From Variovorax guangxiensis (GTDB lineage Bacteria; Pseudomonadota; Gammaproteobacteria; Burkholderiales; Burkholderiaceae_C): a DNA stretch of 64,000 nt. A program made the translations under genes and the position numbers. Location: positions 682,001 to 746,000 of the forward strand of contig NZ_RXFT01000001.1 of NCBI RefSeq assembly GCF_003952165.1, written 5' to 3'. The stretch's first letter is position 1; the number at the start of each line of letters is the position of its first letter. The notes under the pieces were generated by a model. It was not told the DNA's origin. It saw only the letters and a program-made list of their open reading frames with translations, and searched no databases. Positions 1-9,225 of the stretch are shown here, in pieces.

Positions 1-149
1 TTCTCGTCAAGCAATGGCAGATGATCTTTTCAATCGGCGCCGTGGTTTCGGCGTTTCTCTGTGCATCGCTGATCGGCGTGCTGTTCGGCTACCTGCCGGC
101 GCGCAACGCGGCGCGGCTGGACCCCATCGAGGCGCTGGCTCGTGAGTAA
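1..149 (+). CDS. C-terminal end of a MacB-like ABC transporter permease (partial)
   Basis: Only the last 48 codons are in the window, read in the third frame. They encode a hydrophobic segment followed by the ending [20 protein letters not shown] and a TAA stop. The PAxxAAxLDPIEAL tail is typical of MacB/FtsX-type permeases, where it follows the last transmembrane helix. The stop overlaps the GTG start of the next gene, an outer-membrane efflux lipoprotein. This supports a MacA-MacB-TolC-like tripartite exporter whose first genes lie to the left of the window. The substrate cannot be told from this fragment. Confidence 0.75.
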   Translation, partial: LVKQWQMIFSIGAVVSAFLCASLIGVLFGYLPARNAARLDPIEALARE

Positions 150-1539
150 GGCGCATGTCCTTTCACTGGCCTCGGTGGCCATCGCGGTGCTCGCCCTGGG
201 CGGCTGCACACTGTTCCAGCCGGAGCAGCGCGCCCAGCGGCCGTTCGACATTCCGCAGCGCTGGCAGCAGTCGGCTTCGCCCGCGACCACCGGGTCCGCG
301 GTGGCGCTGTCCGCCCACTGGTGGAGGGCCTTCGATGATCCGCAGCTCGACCGGCTGATCGACAACGCACTGCGCACCAACAACAACCTGGCAGTGGCCG
401 GCATCCGCGTGCAGCGCGCGCAGCTGCAAGCCGGGCTCACGAACACGAATCTCACGCCGGGCGTGATCGGGCAGGCCAGCACCAGCCGCAGCTACGACCT
501 CAAGCGCGGCGGCGTGGCCGGCTCGGCGTCGAACTCGTCGGTGGCGCTGAGCTACGAGATCGACCTGTGGGGCCGGCTCTCAGCGCTGCGTAGCGCCGCC
601 GACTGGGAGCTGAAGGCCACCGAGTCCGACCGGCAGGCGACTGCGCTGTCATTGATCGGCACCGTGGCGGGGCTCTATTGGCAGACCGGCTACCTGAACC
701 AGCGCATCGCGCTGAGCGAAGCGGGCATGGAAGACGGCCGGCGCATCCTCGCGCTGGCGCGGGTCAAATACGCGGCGGGGGCCGTGTCAGGGCTGGACGT
801 GGCGCAGGCTGGCCAGAACCTCGCGACGCAGGAAGCCGCCCACACTCAACTGCTGCAGCAGCGCGTGGAGGCACGCAACGCGCTGGCGATCCTGTTCGAC
901 CAGCCGCCGGAGCCGATGGCCGCCGAGCCGGCGCAACTGCCCGACATCGCATTGCCCTCCATCGATGCCGGCGTGCCCGCGAGCCTGCTGGGCCGCCGCC
1001 CAGACCTCCGCGCCGCAGAGCAGCGCCTGCGCAGTGCGCTGGCCAACGTAGACGCCACGCGCACCGGCTTCTATCCCACGCTGAGCCTGACGGGCACGCT
1101 GGGCACGTCGAGCACCGCGCTCGGCGAACTGCTGAAGAACCCCGTCGGCACACTGGGCGCCGGGCTGACGCTGCCGTTCCTGCAATGGAATACCGCGCGG
1201 CTGACGGTGGCCGTGTCGCAGACGCAGTACGAAGAGGCGGTGGCGGGCTTCAGGCAGTCGCTGTACACGGCGCTGTCGGAGGTAGAGAACGCGCTGTCGT
1301 CACGCACGCAGCTGCGTGCCGAAAGCGATAGCCTGGTGCTGGCGCTGCAGGAGGCGCAGCGCGCCGAGCGCCTGTCGGAAGTGCGCTACCGCGCGGGGGC
1401 GACCGCGCTGCAGCCGGTGCTCGACGCGAAGGACAGGCGCCGCGCGGCCGAGGTGTCGCTGGCGCAGAACCGGCTGAACCAGCTCAACGCGACGATGACG
1501 CTCTACAAGGCGCTGGGCGGGGCGGCAGTGGCTTCGTAG
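142..1539 (+). CDS. NodT-family outer-membrane efflux lipoprotein (TolC-like)
   Basis: A 465-residue outer-membrane channel protein of the RND/ABC-associated NodT family. The N-terminus is a lipoprotein signal with lipobox ALGGC (acylated Cys22). The body shows two repeated outer-membrane efflux halves: an early one with [14 protein letters not shown] and YEIDLWGRL, and a second with [14 protein letters not shown] and YPTLSLTG. These motifs are usual for the family, and the length is normal. The GTG start overlaps the stop of the upstream MacB-like permease by 8 bases, so the two are probably translated together as parts of one tripartite exporter. It ends at an inverted REP-like pair. Confidence 0.9.
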   Translation: MSKAHVLSLASVAIAVLALGGCTLFQPEQRAQRPFDIPQRWQQSASPATTGSAVALSAHWWRAFDDPQLDRLIDNALRTNNNLAVAGIRVQRAQLQAGLTNTNLTPGVIGQASTSRSYDLKRGGVAGSASNSSVALSYEIDLWGRLSALRSAADWELKATESDRQATALSLIGTVAGLYWQTGYLNQRIALSEAGMEDGRRILALARVKYAAGAVSGLDVAQAGQNLATQEAAHTQLLQQRVEARNALAILFDQPPEPMAAEPAQLPDIALPSIDAGVPASLLGRRPDLRAAEQRLRSALANVDATRTGFYPTLSLTGTLGTSSTALGELLKNPVGTLGAGLTLPFLQWNTARLTVAVSQTQYEEAVAGFRQSLYTALSEVENALSSRTQLRAESDSLVLALQEAQRAERLSEVRYRAGATALQPVLDAKDRRRAAEVSLAQNRLNQLNATMTLYKALGGAAVAS

Positions 1540-1547
1540 CGCATTTG

Positions 1548-1660
1548 CTCCCTCTCCCTCTGGGAGAGGGTTGGGGTGAGGGCATCGGCCTCCAAGTCGA
1601 GGCCGCGCTTCATCGGCTGCACAGTGCCCTCACCCTGACCCTCTCCCAGAGGGAGAGGGA
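1548..1660. repeat. Inverted pair of CCCTCTCCC-type REP-like elements
   Basis: Two 35-36 bp units face each other across about 42 bp. The left unit reads CTCCCTCTCCCTCTGGGAGA then GGGTTGGGGTGAGGGC. The right unit is nearly its exact reverse complement. Each unit also contains an internal CCCTCTCC/GGAGAGGG hairpin. The pair sits between two convergent genes, so it can fold into strong stems in transcripts from either side and may act as a bidirectional terminator or 3' stabiliser. Similar CCCTCTCCC elements are widespread in proteobacterial intergenic regions. Confidence 0.8.
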
Positions 1661-1668
1661 AGAAGACA

Positions 1669-2445
1669 TCAGTCCTGGAACGGCGGCTTCTTCGCCAGCT
1701 TGCGCAGCAGCAGCAGGGGCAGGCGCAGCACGAACTCGACCATAAGCCGCGTGTGCATCCAGGTGAGCAGCACGTTGTCGCGGCCATAGCGGAAGTGCGA
1801 GACGCCGCCTTCCTCGGCGGTCAGGTATTTCACCGGCGCGTCGATGTTGACCGGCTTCACGCCGCGCCAGGCCAGCCGCACGACGGCCTCGGTGTCGAAG
1901 TCGAAGCGGCGCATCCAGGGCTGGCGCGCCATCACCGCGATCAGGTCGGCCACCGGATACACGCGAAAGCCGTAGAGCGAGTCGCCGACGCCCGCGAACA
2001 GCGTTTCGAGCTGCGTCCACCCGTTCGACACGCGCCGGCCGCGCACGCGCAGCAGCGGCGCGCTGGCGTCGAACACCGGGCGGCCGAGCACCATGGTTTC
2101 GGGGCGAGCCAGCGAGGCTTGCATGAAGGCGGGGACCAGGTCGGCCGGATGCTGGCCGTCGGAGTCCATCGTCAGCGCGTGGGTGAAGCCGGCTTCCTTC
2201 GCGGCGCGCAGGCCGTGCAGCACGGCGGAGCCCTTGCCCTCGTTCTGCGGCAGCACCCACACGCGCAGTCCCGGGTCGCCCTCGGCCATCTGTTGCAGGC
2301 GCTCGCCGGTGCCGTCGTCGCTGCCGTCGACCACCACCCACACTGGGTTCCATTGCGCGCGCGCGGCGGCGACCGTGGAGAACAGGCGCTCGCCGGTGTT
2401 GTAGCTGGGAATCAGGACAAGGTGTGTGCGCGAGGCGTCTGGCAT
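1669..2445 (-). CDS. Family 2 glycosyltransferase (dolichol-phosphate-mannose-synthase-like)
   Basis: A 258-residue GT-A fold glycosyltransferase. The start MPDASRTHLVLIPSYNTG leads into the nucleotide-binding strand. VVVDGSDDGTG and NEGKGSAVLHG follow, and then the metal-binding acidic motif MDSDGQHP, as in polyprenyl-phosphate sugar transferases. There is no long membrane domain, only a hydrophobic amphipathic tail (VEFVLRLPLLLLRKLAKK) that may bind the membrane. The ATG overlaps the end of the upstream acyltransferase gene by 34 bases. It is the last gene of a three-gene unit with an acyltransferase and a chorismatase. GT2 proteins of this sort occur in aryl-polyene and xanthomonadin-type clusters, but donor and acceptor are unknown here. 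Confidence 0.82.
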   Translation of the reverse strand: MPDASRTHLVLIPSYNTGERLFSTVAAARAQWNPVWVVVDGSDDGTGERLQQMAEGDPGLRVWVLPQNEGKGSAVLHGLRAAKEAGFTHALTMDSDGQHPADLVPAFMQASLARPETMVLGRPVFDASAPLLRVRGRRVSNGWTQLETLFAGVGDSLYGFRVYPVADLIAVMARQPWMRRFDFDTEAVVRLAWRGVKPVNIDAPVKYLTAEEGGVSHFRYGRDNVLLTWMHTRLMVEFVLRLPLLLLRKLAKKPPFQD

Positions 2446-3209
2446 TCGGGGGACGCGTCGGTGGCGCGCTGCTCCATGTTTTGTCGGAAGTATTGTTCGA
2501 GCTCGGCCTGCAGCACGTCGCTGTCCTGCGTGGGCGCAAAGCGCTTGCCAAGCCGCAGCCTGAAGACGATGGGCAGCGGCGGCACGCGCCATAGCGGCCA
2601 GCCCTTGGCGAGGTAGGGCGAGTCGGTATCGATGAACACCGTCTGGATCGGCGCCTGCGCCAGCTTGGCAATCAGCGTGGTGCCCGGGCGGAACGGGTTG
2701 AGCGGCGGCGTCACCGTGCGGGTGCCCTCGGGGAAGATCACCAGCTGGCCGCCGTTGCGCAGGTCGTTCACCGCCAGCCGCACCATGGTGCGTGCCGACT
2801 TGTTGCTGATGTAGCGCGCCAGCCGGGCGCCCGCGCCCAGGAAGATGTTGCCCATCAGGTCGGCCTTCATGATGCAGGCGCTGCGCGGCAGCCGCGCCAC
2901 CAGTAGCAGCGCGTCGAGCATGGTTGGGTGGTTGGCCACGAAGATCACGCCGGGCTCCTTGCTCATCGGGTCGAGGCAGCTGGCGTCGATGCGCATCATG
3001 CCGGTCACCGAGGCCAGCCACCAGAACATGCGGTAGGCGAAGGCGATGGTCATGCGGCCCAGGGCACGGGCGGGCGCCGCCGGCATCACCGGATGGATGA
3101 GCATGGCGAAGATGTTCCAGACCAGCGAAATCAGGCCGAGAAACAGCAGCAGCGCATAGAGCATCACCGCGAGCGGAATCGACGTGAGAAATCTCAGCAC
3201 GCGGTTCAT
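2412..3209 (-). CDS. 1-acyl-sn-glycerol-3-phosphate acyltransferase-like protein (PlsC family)
   Basis: A PlsC-type acyltransferase of about 265 residues. An N-terminal membrane helix precedes the catalytic HX4D box NHPTMLD. The second conserved box, FPEGTRT, lies about 75 residues later. I chose the ATG that starts MNRVLRFL. A TTG 12 bases upstream would add four residues, and neither has a clear ribosome binding site. It is the middle gene of the chorismatase-acyltransferase-glycosyltransferase unit and overlaps the glycosyltransferase. It could modify phospholipid, or acylate a lipid carrying an aromatic head group, as inferred for acyltransferases of aryl-polyene clusters. Confidence 0.85.
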   Translation of the reverse strand: MNRVLRFLTSIPLAVMLYALLLFLGLISLVWNIFAMLIHPVMPAAPARALGRMTIAFAYRMFWWLASVTGMMRIDASCLDPMSKEPGVIFVANHPTMLDALLLVARLPRSACIMKADLMGNIFLGAGARLARYISNKSARTMVRLAVNDLRNGGQLVIFPEGTRTVTPPLNPFRPGTTLIAKLAQAPIQTVFIDTDSPYLAKGWPLWRVPPLPIVFRLRLGKRFAPTQDSDVLQAELEQYFRQNMEQRATDASPECQTPRAHTLS

Positions 3210-3257
3210 TGAATCGGTCAATCGGACGGAAGGACGGAACGGCCGAGCAACAGCCGG

Positions 3258-4340
3258 TCAGGCCCGCAGCTGCCCCGCGGCGACGGCGTGGGCCTCGATC
3301 TCGACCAGCAGGTCGCTGCGGCAGATGTCCGCCTCGAGGTAAACGGCGTGGCGAGCCATCGGCGCGTCGGCGCCCAGCGCTTCCTCGATGACGGCGCGCA
3401 CCGTGGCGGTGTCGGAAGGGTGCCGCACGTAGACCACGCAGTCGAGCCCGGCCAGCGAGAAGGTCGCGCTGCAGCGCTCGTTCGCGGCTGTGATGACGGC
3501 CTGCAGGTTGCGCAAGGTCTCGCGCGTCTGCTCTTGCACGTCGCCATGGTGCACGGTCTCGTGGCCGACGATGCTCGCGGTGCCGGAGATGAAGAGGGCG
3601 AGGTTGCCGTCGCCGGTGTCAGCCAGCGCGGCGCGGGAGAAGGTCGGAGAGCGGGGGCCGTAGGTTTCGGGATAGCGGTAGGCCGAAACCTGCCGCGGAT
3701 TCTCGACCGGCAGCGGCGCCTGCTGGCCGGCCAGGAAGCGGATCGACAGCGCACCCTGGTGGATGCCCAGCGCGCAGGCGGCCGGCGCGCCTTCGAAGGC
3801 TGCGCGGCCGGCTTCGAGGAAAGCTTCCTGGCGGCCCAGGTTGAACTGGCGGTAGCGCTCCAGGCCGCCGCCGTCGGCGTTGATCTGTGGCAGGTAGTTC
3901 CAGATGCGCTGCAGGTGCGGCGTGCCGGCCTGGTCCAGCGTCTTGAAAAGATCGCGGTAGGCGCGGTGCGCGAGTTCGGCCAGGCCCTGCTTCTCGGCGG
4001 ATTCGTCGAGGTCGATGGCGCCGAGCAGCCAGTGGCCGTCGGTGCGCCAGCGCGCGATGCCGGTGGTGCCAGACTTGATCTGCGCACCGCCCGCGTGCCA
4101 CACGTCGGCCATGGCGCCGCTGTCGGAGAGCACGCGCGCGTTGACCGTCGGCATCCAGGCCACGCCGTGCGGCGTGCCGTAGCCGAGCGCGGCGAAGGGG
4201 GCCTTGCCGTCGGTCGCCAGCGCCAGGCTGGCCGGCAGCGACAGGCGCTCGACGCGCAGATGGGTCTCGTGGCGCTGCGGCAAGGTGGCGTGCGACGGGG
4301 TGTCGGGATTCCCGGGCCCGACGGAAGGCGATGGCGTCAT
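3258..4340 (-). CDS. Chorismatase of the FkbO/Hyg5/XanB2 family
   Basis: A 360-residue protein of the chorismatase family, often misannotated as pteridine-dependent dioxygenase. The C-terminal half has a RidA/YjgF-like fold. The family stretch LFISGTASIVGHETVHHGD followed by ETLRNLQAVI is clear, and VVYVRHP lies near the C-terminus. Members hydrolyse chorismate to 3- or 4-hydroxybenzoate or to a dihydroxycyclohexadiene acid. XanB2 makes 3- and 4-hydroxybenzoate for xanthomonadin and ubiquinone. Which product is made here depends on active-site residues I cannot assign without alignment. It heads a minus-strand unit with an acyltransferase and a glycosyltransferase and is divergent from yebC. 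Confidence 0.85.
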   Translation of the reverse strand: MTPSPSVGPGNPDTPSHATLPQRHETHLRVERLSLPASLALATDGKAPFAALGYGTPHGVAWMPTVNARVLSDSGAMADVWHAGGAQIKSGTTGIARWRTDGHWLLGAIDLDESAEKQGLAELAHRAYRDLFKTLDQAGTPHLQRIWNYLPQINADGGGLERYRQFNLGRQEAFLEAGRAAFEGAPAACALGIHQGALSIRFLAGQQAPLPVENPRQVSAYRYPETYGPRSPTFSRAALADTGDGNLALFISGTASIVGHETVHHGDVQEQTRETLRNLQAVITAANERCSATFSLAGLDCVVYVRHPSDTATVRAVIEEALGADAPMARHAVYLEADICRSDLLVEIEAHAVAAGQLRA

Positions 4341-4466
4341 CGAACAATTATCACCAAAAGCATTGACCCGAATTCCGGCCTCCAGGGCCGGCGTTGTGTG
4401 CGCCGGACAGTAAACTCGGGGCTGCTCGGATTGACACAGAAACACAGGACAGCGAGATAGAAAGCC

Positions 4467-5192
4467 ATGGCCGGACATAGCAAGTGGGCGAATATTCAGC
4501 ACCGGAAGGGCCGCCAGGACGAGAAGCGGGGCAAGCTCTGGACCCGCGCGATCCGCGAAATCACGGTGGCCGCCCGCGCCGGCGGCGCCGATCTGGGCGC
4601 CAACCCCCGGCTGCGGCTGGCGGTTGAAAAGGCCAAGGCCGTCAACCTGCCCATCGACACCATCAAGCGCAACATCGACAAGGCCACGGGCAACCTCGAA
4701 GGCGTCAATTACGAAGAAATTCGTTACGAAGGGTACGGCATCGGCGGCGCCGCAATCATCGTCGACACCATGACCGACAACCGCGTGCGCACCGTGGCCG
4801 AAGTGCGCCACGCCTTCTCCAAGCACGGCGGCAACATGGGCACCGAAGGCTCGGTGGCCTTCCAGTTCAAGCACTGCGGCCAGATCATCTTCGCGCCCGG
4901 CACCAGCGAGGACAAGGTGATGGAAGCGGCCCTCGAGGCGGGCGCGGAAGACGTCGTCACGGACGACGATGGCGCCATCGAGGTGATCACTTCCGTGGCC
5001 GAATTCGAGGCCGTGAAGAACGCACTCGAAGCCGCCGGCCTGAAGCCCGACGCCGCCGAAGTCACCATGCGCGCCGAGAACACGGTCGAAGTGACCGGCG
5101 AGGACGCCGCAAGAATGCAGAAGCTGCTCGACGTGCTCGAGGACCTGGACGACGTGCAGGACGTCTATCACAACGCCTCGCTGTCCGAGTGA
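4467..5192 (+). CDS. yebC: YebC/PmpR family regulatory protein
   Basis: A 241-residue cytoplasmic protein with the hallmark start [18 protein letters not shown] and the later [20 protein letters not shown] segment. Length and domains are those of the TACO1/YebC family. Members were first described as DNA-binding regulators, and some YebC proteins are also implicated in translation of difficult peptide motifs. It stands alone between the divergent chorismatase gene and purD, which begins 56 bases downstream. Nothing in the sequence identifies its targets. Confidence 0.95.
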   Translation: MAGHSKWANIQHRKGRQDEKRGKLWTRAIREITVAARAGGADLGANPRLRLAVEKAKAVNLPIDTIKRNIDKATGNLEGVNYEEIRYEGYGIGGAAIIVDTMTDNRVRTVAEVRHAFSKHGGNMGTEGSVAFQFKHCGQIIFAPGTSEDKVMEAALEAGAEDVVTDDDGAIEVITSVAEFEAVKNALEAAGLKPDAAEVTMRAENTVEVTGEDAARMQKLLDVLEDLDDVQDVYHNASLSE

Positions 5193-5248
5193 GCTGCCGT
5201 CGTCGAATGAATGTTTGTTGAATCACAGCGAGAAATGAAGGCCCGCGA

Positions 5249-6547
5249 ATGAAGGTACTGGTAATTGGGGGAGGGGGCCGCGAACACGCTCTGGCATGGC
5301 GCCTGGCGCAGGCCGCACGGGTGAGCCGCGTGTACGTGGCGCCGGGCAATGGCGGCACCGCCAGCGACGAGCGCTACGACTGCATCGACATCACCGAGCC
5401 CGCCGCGCTGCGCGAGTGGGCCATCAAGGAAAAGATCGCGCTGACGGTGGTCGGTCCCGAGGCGCCGCTGGCGGCCGGCGTGGTCGACGAGTTCCGCGCG
5501 CATGGCCTGCGCATCTTCGGCCCGACCCAGGCAGCCGCGCAGCTCGAAAGCTCGAAGGCCTTCTCCAAGGCCTTCATGAAGCGCCACAAGATCCCGACGG
5601 CCGAGTACGAGGCCTTCACCGACGCCGCTGCCGCGCACGCCTACATCGACGCCAAGGGCGCTCCCATCGTCGTCAAGGCCGACGGCCTGGCAGCCGGCAA
5701 GGGCGTGGTGGTGGCCATGACGGCCGAGGAAGCGCACGAGGCCGTCGACTTCATGCTGGTCGACAACAAGTTCGGCGTGTCCCACAACGAAGGCGGCGCG
5801 CGCGTCGTCATCGAGGAATTCCTGCAGGGCGAGGAAGCCAGCTTCATCGTGCTGTGCGACGGCAAGAACGTGACCGCGCTGGCCACCAGCCAGGACCACA
5901 AGCGCCTGCTGGACAACGACGAAGGCCCCAACACCGGCGGCATGGGCGCGTATTCGCCCGCGCCGGTGGTCACGGCCGAGGTGCATGCGCGCGCCATGCG
6001 CGAGATCATCCTGCCGACCATCCGCGGCATGGAAAAGGACGGCATCCCGTACACCGGCTTCCTGTACGCCGGCCTCATGATCGACGCGGCCGGCCATCCG
6101 AAGACGCTCGAATTCAACTGCCGCATGGGCGACCCCGAGACGCAGCCGATCATGATGCGGCTCAAGTCCGACCTGTTCGAAGTCTTCTGGCACGCCACCG
6201 ACGGCACGCTCGACCAGGTCGAGCTGCAGTGGGACCGCCGCGTGGCGATGGGCGTGGTCATGGCCGCGCACGGCTATCCGCTGTCGCCGCGCAAGGGCGA
6301 CCGCATCACCGGCATTCCGGCCGAGGCGCCCGATGCGGTGGTATTCCACGCGGGCACCACGCTCGACAACGGCGAGCTCAAGACCAGCGGCGGCCGGGTG
6401 CTGTGCGTGACCGTTCTGGCCGACAGCGTGAAGCAGGCGCAGCAGCGGGCCTACGAGGTCGCGGCGCGCGTCAGCTTCGATGGCGCCCAGTACCGCAAGG
6501 ACATCGGCTTCCGCGCGGTGCACGCACGCAACCCCCACGGCAGCTGA
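5249..6547 (+). CDS. purD: Phosphoribosylamine-glycine ligase (GAR synthetase)
   Basis: A 432-residue ATP-grasp enzyme that joins phosphoribosylamine and glycine with ATP, the second step of purine synthesis. It begins with the family signature [17 protein letters not shown]. It carries the ATP-binding [17 protein letters not shown], the conserved [12 protein letters not shown] and the metal/substrate loop [12 protein letters not shown]. Length is normal. It opens a long plus-strand operon: its TGA shares one base with the hemF ATG. purD coupled to hemF and nadD is a recurrent arrangement in Burkholderiales. Confidence 0.97.
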   Translation: MKVLVIGGGGREHALAWRLAQAARVSRVYVAPGNGGTASDERYDCIDITEPAALREWAIKEKIALTVVGPEAPLAAGVVDEFRAHGLRIFGPTQAAAQLESSKAFSKAFMKRHKIPTAEYEAFTDAAAAHAYIDAKGAPIVVKADGLAAGKGVVVAMTAEEAHEAVDFMLVDNKFGVSHNEGGARVVIEEFLQGEEASFIVLCDGKNVTALATSQDHKRLLDNDEGPNTGGMGAYSPAPVVTAEVHARAMREIILPTIRGMEKDGIPYTGFLYAGLMIDAAGHPKTLEFNCRMGDPETQPIMMRLKSDLFEVFWHATDGTLDQVELQWDRRVAMGVVMAAHGYPLSPRKGDRITGIPAEAPDAVVFHAGTTLDNGELKTSGGRVLCVTVLADSVKQAQQRAYEVAARVSFDGAQYRKDIGFRAVHARNPHGS

Positions 6548-7464
6548 TGCAGCAGGCCAATCCGGCGGCGGTCGGCGAGTACCTGCGCGGGCTGCAGCAG
6601 TCGATCATCGCGGCTGTCGAGAAGGCCGACGGCGGCACCTGCGTGCGCGATGCCTGGCAGAAGGCGCCCGGCGAGCCGCTGCAGGGCAACGGCCTGACCT
6701 GCATCCTCGAAGGCGGCGAGCTCTTCGAGCGCGCGGGCTGCGGCTTTTCGCAGGTGCGCGGGCCGAAGCTGCCGCCCTCGGCCACGCAGAACCGTCCTGA
6801 GCTGACCGGCGCGCCTTTCGAGGCGATGGGCGTGTCGCTGGTGTTCCATCCGCGCAATCCGTACGTGCCGATCGTCCACATGAACGTGCGCATGCTCGCC
6901 GCGCTCCCCGAGGGCAAGGAACCGGTCTGCTGGTTCGGCGGCGGCATGGACCTAACGCCCTGCTACGGCTTCGAGGAAGACGCGGTGCACTTCCACACCG
7001 TGTGCCGCGATTCGCTCGCCGCGTTCGGCGACGACAAGTACCCGCGCTTCAAGACCTGGTGCGACGAATATTTCTTCCTCAAGCACCGCAACGAGCAGCG
7101 CGGCGTCGGCGGCATCTTCTTCGACGATTTCTCCGAAGGCGGCTTCGAGAACGGCTTCGCGATGATCCGCTCGGTGGGCGACAGCTTCCTGACGGCCTAC
7201 CTGCCCATCGTCGAGCGCCGCCGCGCCACGCCGTACACGGAGCGTGAGCGCAACTTCCAGCTCTACCGGCGTGGCCGGTACGTGGAATTCAACCTCGTGT
7301 GGGACCGCGGCACGCACTTCGGCCTGCAATCGGGCGGGCGCACGGAATCGATCCTGCTGTCGATGCCGCCGCTGGCGAGCTGGGCCTACCAGCAGCAGCC
7401 CGAGCCGGGCAGCCCCGAAGCCGCGCTCTACAGCGACTTCATCGTGCGGCGAGATTGGTTGTGA
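6547..7464 (+). CDS. hemF: Oxygen-dependent coproporphyrinogen III oxidase
   Basis: A 305-residue homodimeric enzyme that oxidatively decarboxylates coproporphyrinogen III to protoporphyrinogen IX, using O2, in heme synthesis. Signature stretches are [34 protein letters not shown] and [19 protein letters not shown]. Length matches the family (about 300 residues). The start ATG overlaps the purD stop by one base, and the stop overlaps the nadD GTG by four bases, so translation is probably coupled. The protein should be cytoplasmic. Confidence 0.97.
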   Translation: MQQANPAAVGEYLRGLQQSIIAAVEKADGGTCVRDAWQKAPGEPLQGNGLTCILEGGELFERAGCGFSQVRGPKLPPSATQNRPELTGAPFEAMGVSLVFHPRNPYVPIVHMNVRMLAALPEGKEPVCWFGGGMDLTPCYGFEEDAVHFHTVCRDSLAAFGDDKYPRFKTWCDEYFFLKHRNEQRGVGGIFFDDFSEGGFENGFAMIRSVGDSFLTAYLPIVERRRATPYTERERNFQLYRRGRYVEFNLVWDRGTHFGLQSGGRTESILLSMPPLASWAYQQQPEPGSPEAALYSDFIVRRDWL

Positions 7465-8096
7465 ACTCTCCTCGCGGTAAGGCGCAACGCCGCATCGGCT
7501 TGTTTGGCGGCGCGTTCGATCCACCGCACAACGCCCACGTGGCCCTTGCCGAAGCCGCGATGGCGCAGCTCGATCTCGACGAGCTGCATGTGATTCCCAC
7601 CGGCCAGGCCTGGCACAAGAGCAGGGCGCTCACGCCGAAGGGAGACCGGCTCGCCATGACCCGGCTGGCCTTCGGCGACCTGAAGGGCACCATCGTCGTC
7701 GACAGCCGCGAGGTGCTGCGCGACGGCCCCACCTACACGCTCGACACCCTGCACGAACTGCAGCGCGAGCAGCCCGGTGCCCAGCTGGTGCTGATCATGG
7801 GAGCCGACCAGGCCAGCGCGCTGCCGACCTGGCACGGCTGGCAGGATATACTCGGCATTGCTATTGTTTCTGTAGCGTATCGCGCACTATCGACGGGTAA
7901 CACTGCCCGTTTTGATCCGAAATCACTGCCCGGCCTTCCTGCTGGCGCGCGTTTCGAGGCGCTCGAACTGCCTCCCATGGACATCAGCGCCACCGAGATC
8001 CGGCGGCGCGCGGCGCTCGGCGTGGACATTTCCTCGCTGGTTCCGCCCACGGTTGCACGCTATATTGACCAACACCACCTCTACCGCACTGCCTGA
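7461..8096 (+). CDS. nadD: Nicotinate-nucleotide adenylyltransferase
   Basis: A 211-residue nucleotidyltransferase that makes nicotinate adenine dinucleotide from nicotinate mononucleotide and ATP, in NAD synthesis. Near the N-terminus is the [11 protein letters not shown] (GxFDPxHxxH) motif, and near the C-terminus is [11 protein letters not shown]. The start is GTG, overlapping hemF by four bases. One stretch, about codons 130-153 (residues [20 protein letters not shown]), is conspicuously AT-rich and carries a GCTA...TAGC palindrome unlike the rest of the gene. The reading frame stays open across it. Confidence 0.95.
   Translation: MNSPRGKAQRRIGLFGGAFDPPHNAHVALAEAAMAQLDLDELHVIPTGQAWHKSRALTPKGDRLAMTRLAFGDLKGTIVVDSREVLRDGPTYTLDTLHELQREQPGAQLVLIMGADQASALPTWHGWQDILGIAIVSVAYRALSTGNTARFDPKSLPGLPAGARFEALELPPMDISATEIRRRAALGVDISSLVPPTVARYIDQHHLYRTA
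7847..7920. repeat. AT-rich palindromic patch inside nadD, possible coding insertion
   Basis: About 70 bases inside nadD depart from the local high GC and codon habit. The centre GCTATTGTTTCTGTAGC is an imperfect palindrome with GCTA/TAGC arms, followed by a cgcactatcgacgg stretch. From memory of the group, short AT-rich elements with GCTATTGTTTTxxTAGC cores are dispersed in Comamonadaceae genomes. This looks like a degenerate copy retained in frame. That identity is inference; the composition change and palindrome are visible. Confidence 0.4.
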
Positions 8097-8761
8097 TGAC
8101 CACTGAAGCCGCCGCAAAGAAAGACACCCAGAAACTCCAGCGAGCCATCATCGATGGCCTCGAAGACGTCAAGGCGCAGGACATCCAGGTATTCGACACC
8201 GAGCATCTCTCGCCACTGTTCGAGCGTGTGATCGTTGCCTCGGGCACCTCCAACCGCCAGACCAAGGCGCTGGCCGCCAGCGTGCGCGACGCGGTACGCG
8301 AGGCCGGCTTCGCCAAGCCGCGCGTGGAGGGTGAGGACAACGGCGAGTGGATCATCGTGGACTGCGGTTCGGCCGTCGCGCACATCATGCAGCCCGCCAT
8401 CCGCCAGTACTACCACCTGGAAGAGATCTGGGGCGACAAGCCGGTGCGCGCCAAGCTCGGCGGCACCAAGCCCGCGGTAGCCACCGCCTCCAAGGCCGGC
8501 GCCGAAGAGAAGAAGGCCGCCGCCAAGGCCCCGACGCTGCGCCGTTCGAGCGCCGCCAAGACCGCGATCCGCGCGGCCGAGCAGGAAGCCAAGGCCGCGA
8601 AGGCCCCGGCCAAGAAGACGGCTGCGAAGAAGGCTCCCGCCAAGAAGGCCGCAACCACCACCGCGCGCGTGCCGGTCAAGGTCGTGGGCAAGCCCGCCGC
8701 CAAGAAGCCGGCGGCAAAGAAGACCACGGCCGCCAGGAAGGCGCCAGCCCGCCGCGCATGA
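8096..8761 (+). CDS. rsfS: Ribosomal silencing factor RsfS with long Lys/Ala-rich tail
   Basis: The first ~115 residues are a standard RsfS (Iojap) domain, with [20 protein letters not shown], the [15 protein letters not shown] core and [10 protein letters not shown]. RsfS binds ribosomal protein L14 and blocks subunit joining during starvation. The protein is 221 residues, about twice the E. coli length. The extra half is a low-complexity basic tail of AKK/PAKK repeats resembling histone H1-like tails. The start overlaps the nadD stop by one base and the end overlaps rlmH by four, consistent with the common rsfS-rlmH coupling. Confidence 0.95.
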   Translation: MTTEAAAKKDTQKLQRAIIDGLEDVKAQDIQVFDTEHLSPLFERVIVASGTSNRQTKALAASVRDAVREAGFAKPRVEGEDNGEWIIVDCGSAVAHIMQPAIRQYYHLEEIWGDKPVRAKLGGTKPAVATASKAGAEEKKAAAKAPTLRRSSAAKTAIRAAEQEAKAAKAPAKKTAAKKAPAKKAATTTARVPVKVVGKPAAKKPAAKKTTAARKAPARRA

Positions 8762-9225
8762 AGCTGCTGGTGGTCGCCGTCGGGCAGCGCATGCCCGACT
8801 GGGCACAGACTGCCTGGGACGACTATGCCAAGCGCTTTCCGCCCGAGCTCAAGCTCGAACTGCGCGCGGTCAAGACCGAGCCGCGCGGTTCAAAGACGCT
8901 GGAAACCCTCTACGCCGCCGAGCGCGAGCGCATCGAAGGCGCCATTGCGCGCGGAATGCGCATCGTGGTGCTCGACGAGCGAGGTACGGCGCTGACCACC
9001 AAGGCGCTCGCCGCGCGCCTGCAGACCTGGCAGGGCGAGGGCGATGACGTAGCCTTGGTCATCGGCGGGCCCGACGGGCTCGACCCGGCCTTCAAGGCCG
9101 CGGCGCACGAACGCATCCGGCTGTCCGACCTCACGCTGCCGCACGCGATGGCACGCGTGCTGCTGGTCGAGCAGTTGTACCGTGCGTGGTCGGTCAACGC
9201 GGGCCATCCCTACCACCGCGAATGA
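8758..9225 (+). CDS. rlmH: 23S rRNA pseudouridine(1915)-N3-methyltransferase
   Basis: A 155-residue SPOUT-class methyltransferase that uses S-adenosylmethionine to methylate pseudouridine 1915 in helix 69 of 23S rRNA. The SAM-binding knot is seen in [29 protein letters not shown] and the C-terminal [20 protein letters not shown] followed by [13 protein letters not shown]. Length is exactly that of the family. The ATG overlaps the rsfS stop and the TGA overlaps the next gene by four bases, continuing the chain of coupled genes. Confidence 0.97.
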   Translation: MKLLVVAVGQRMPDWAQTAWDDYAKRFPPELKLELRAVKTEPRGSKTLETLYAAERERIEGAIARGMRIVVLDERGTALTTKALAARLQTWQGEGDDVALVIGGPDGLDPAFKAAAHERIRLSDLTLPHAMARVLLVEQLYRAWSVNAGHPYHRE

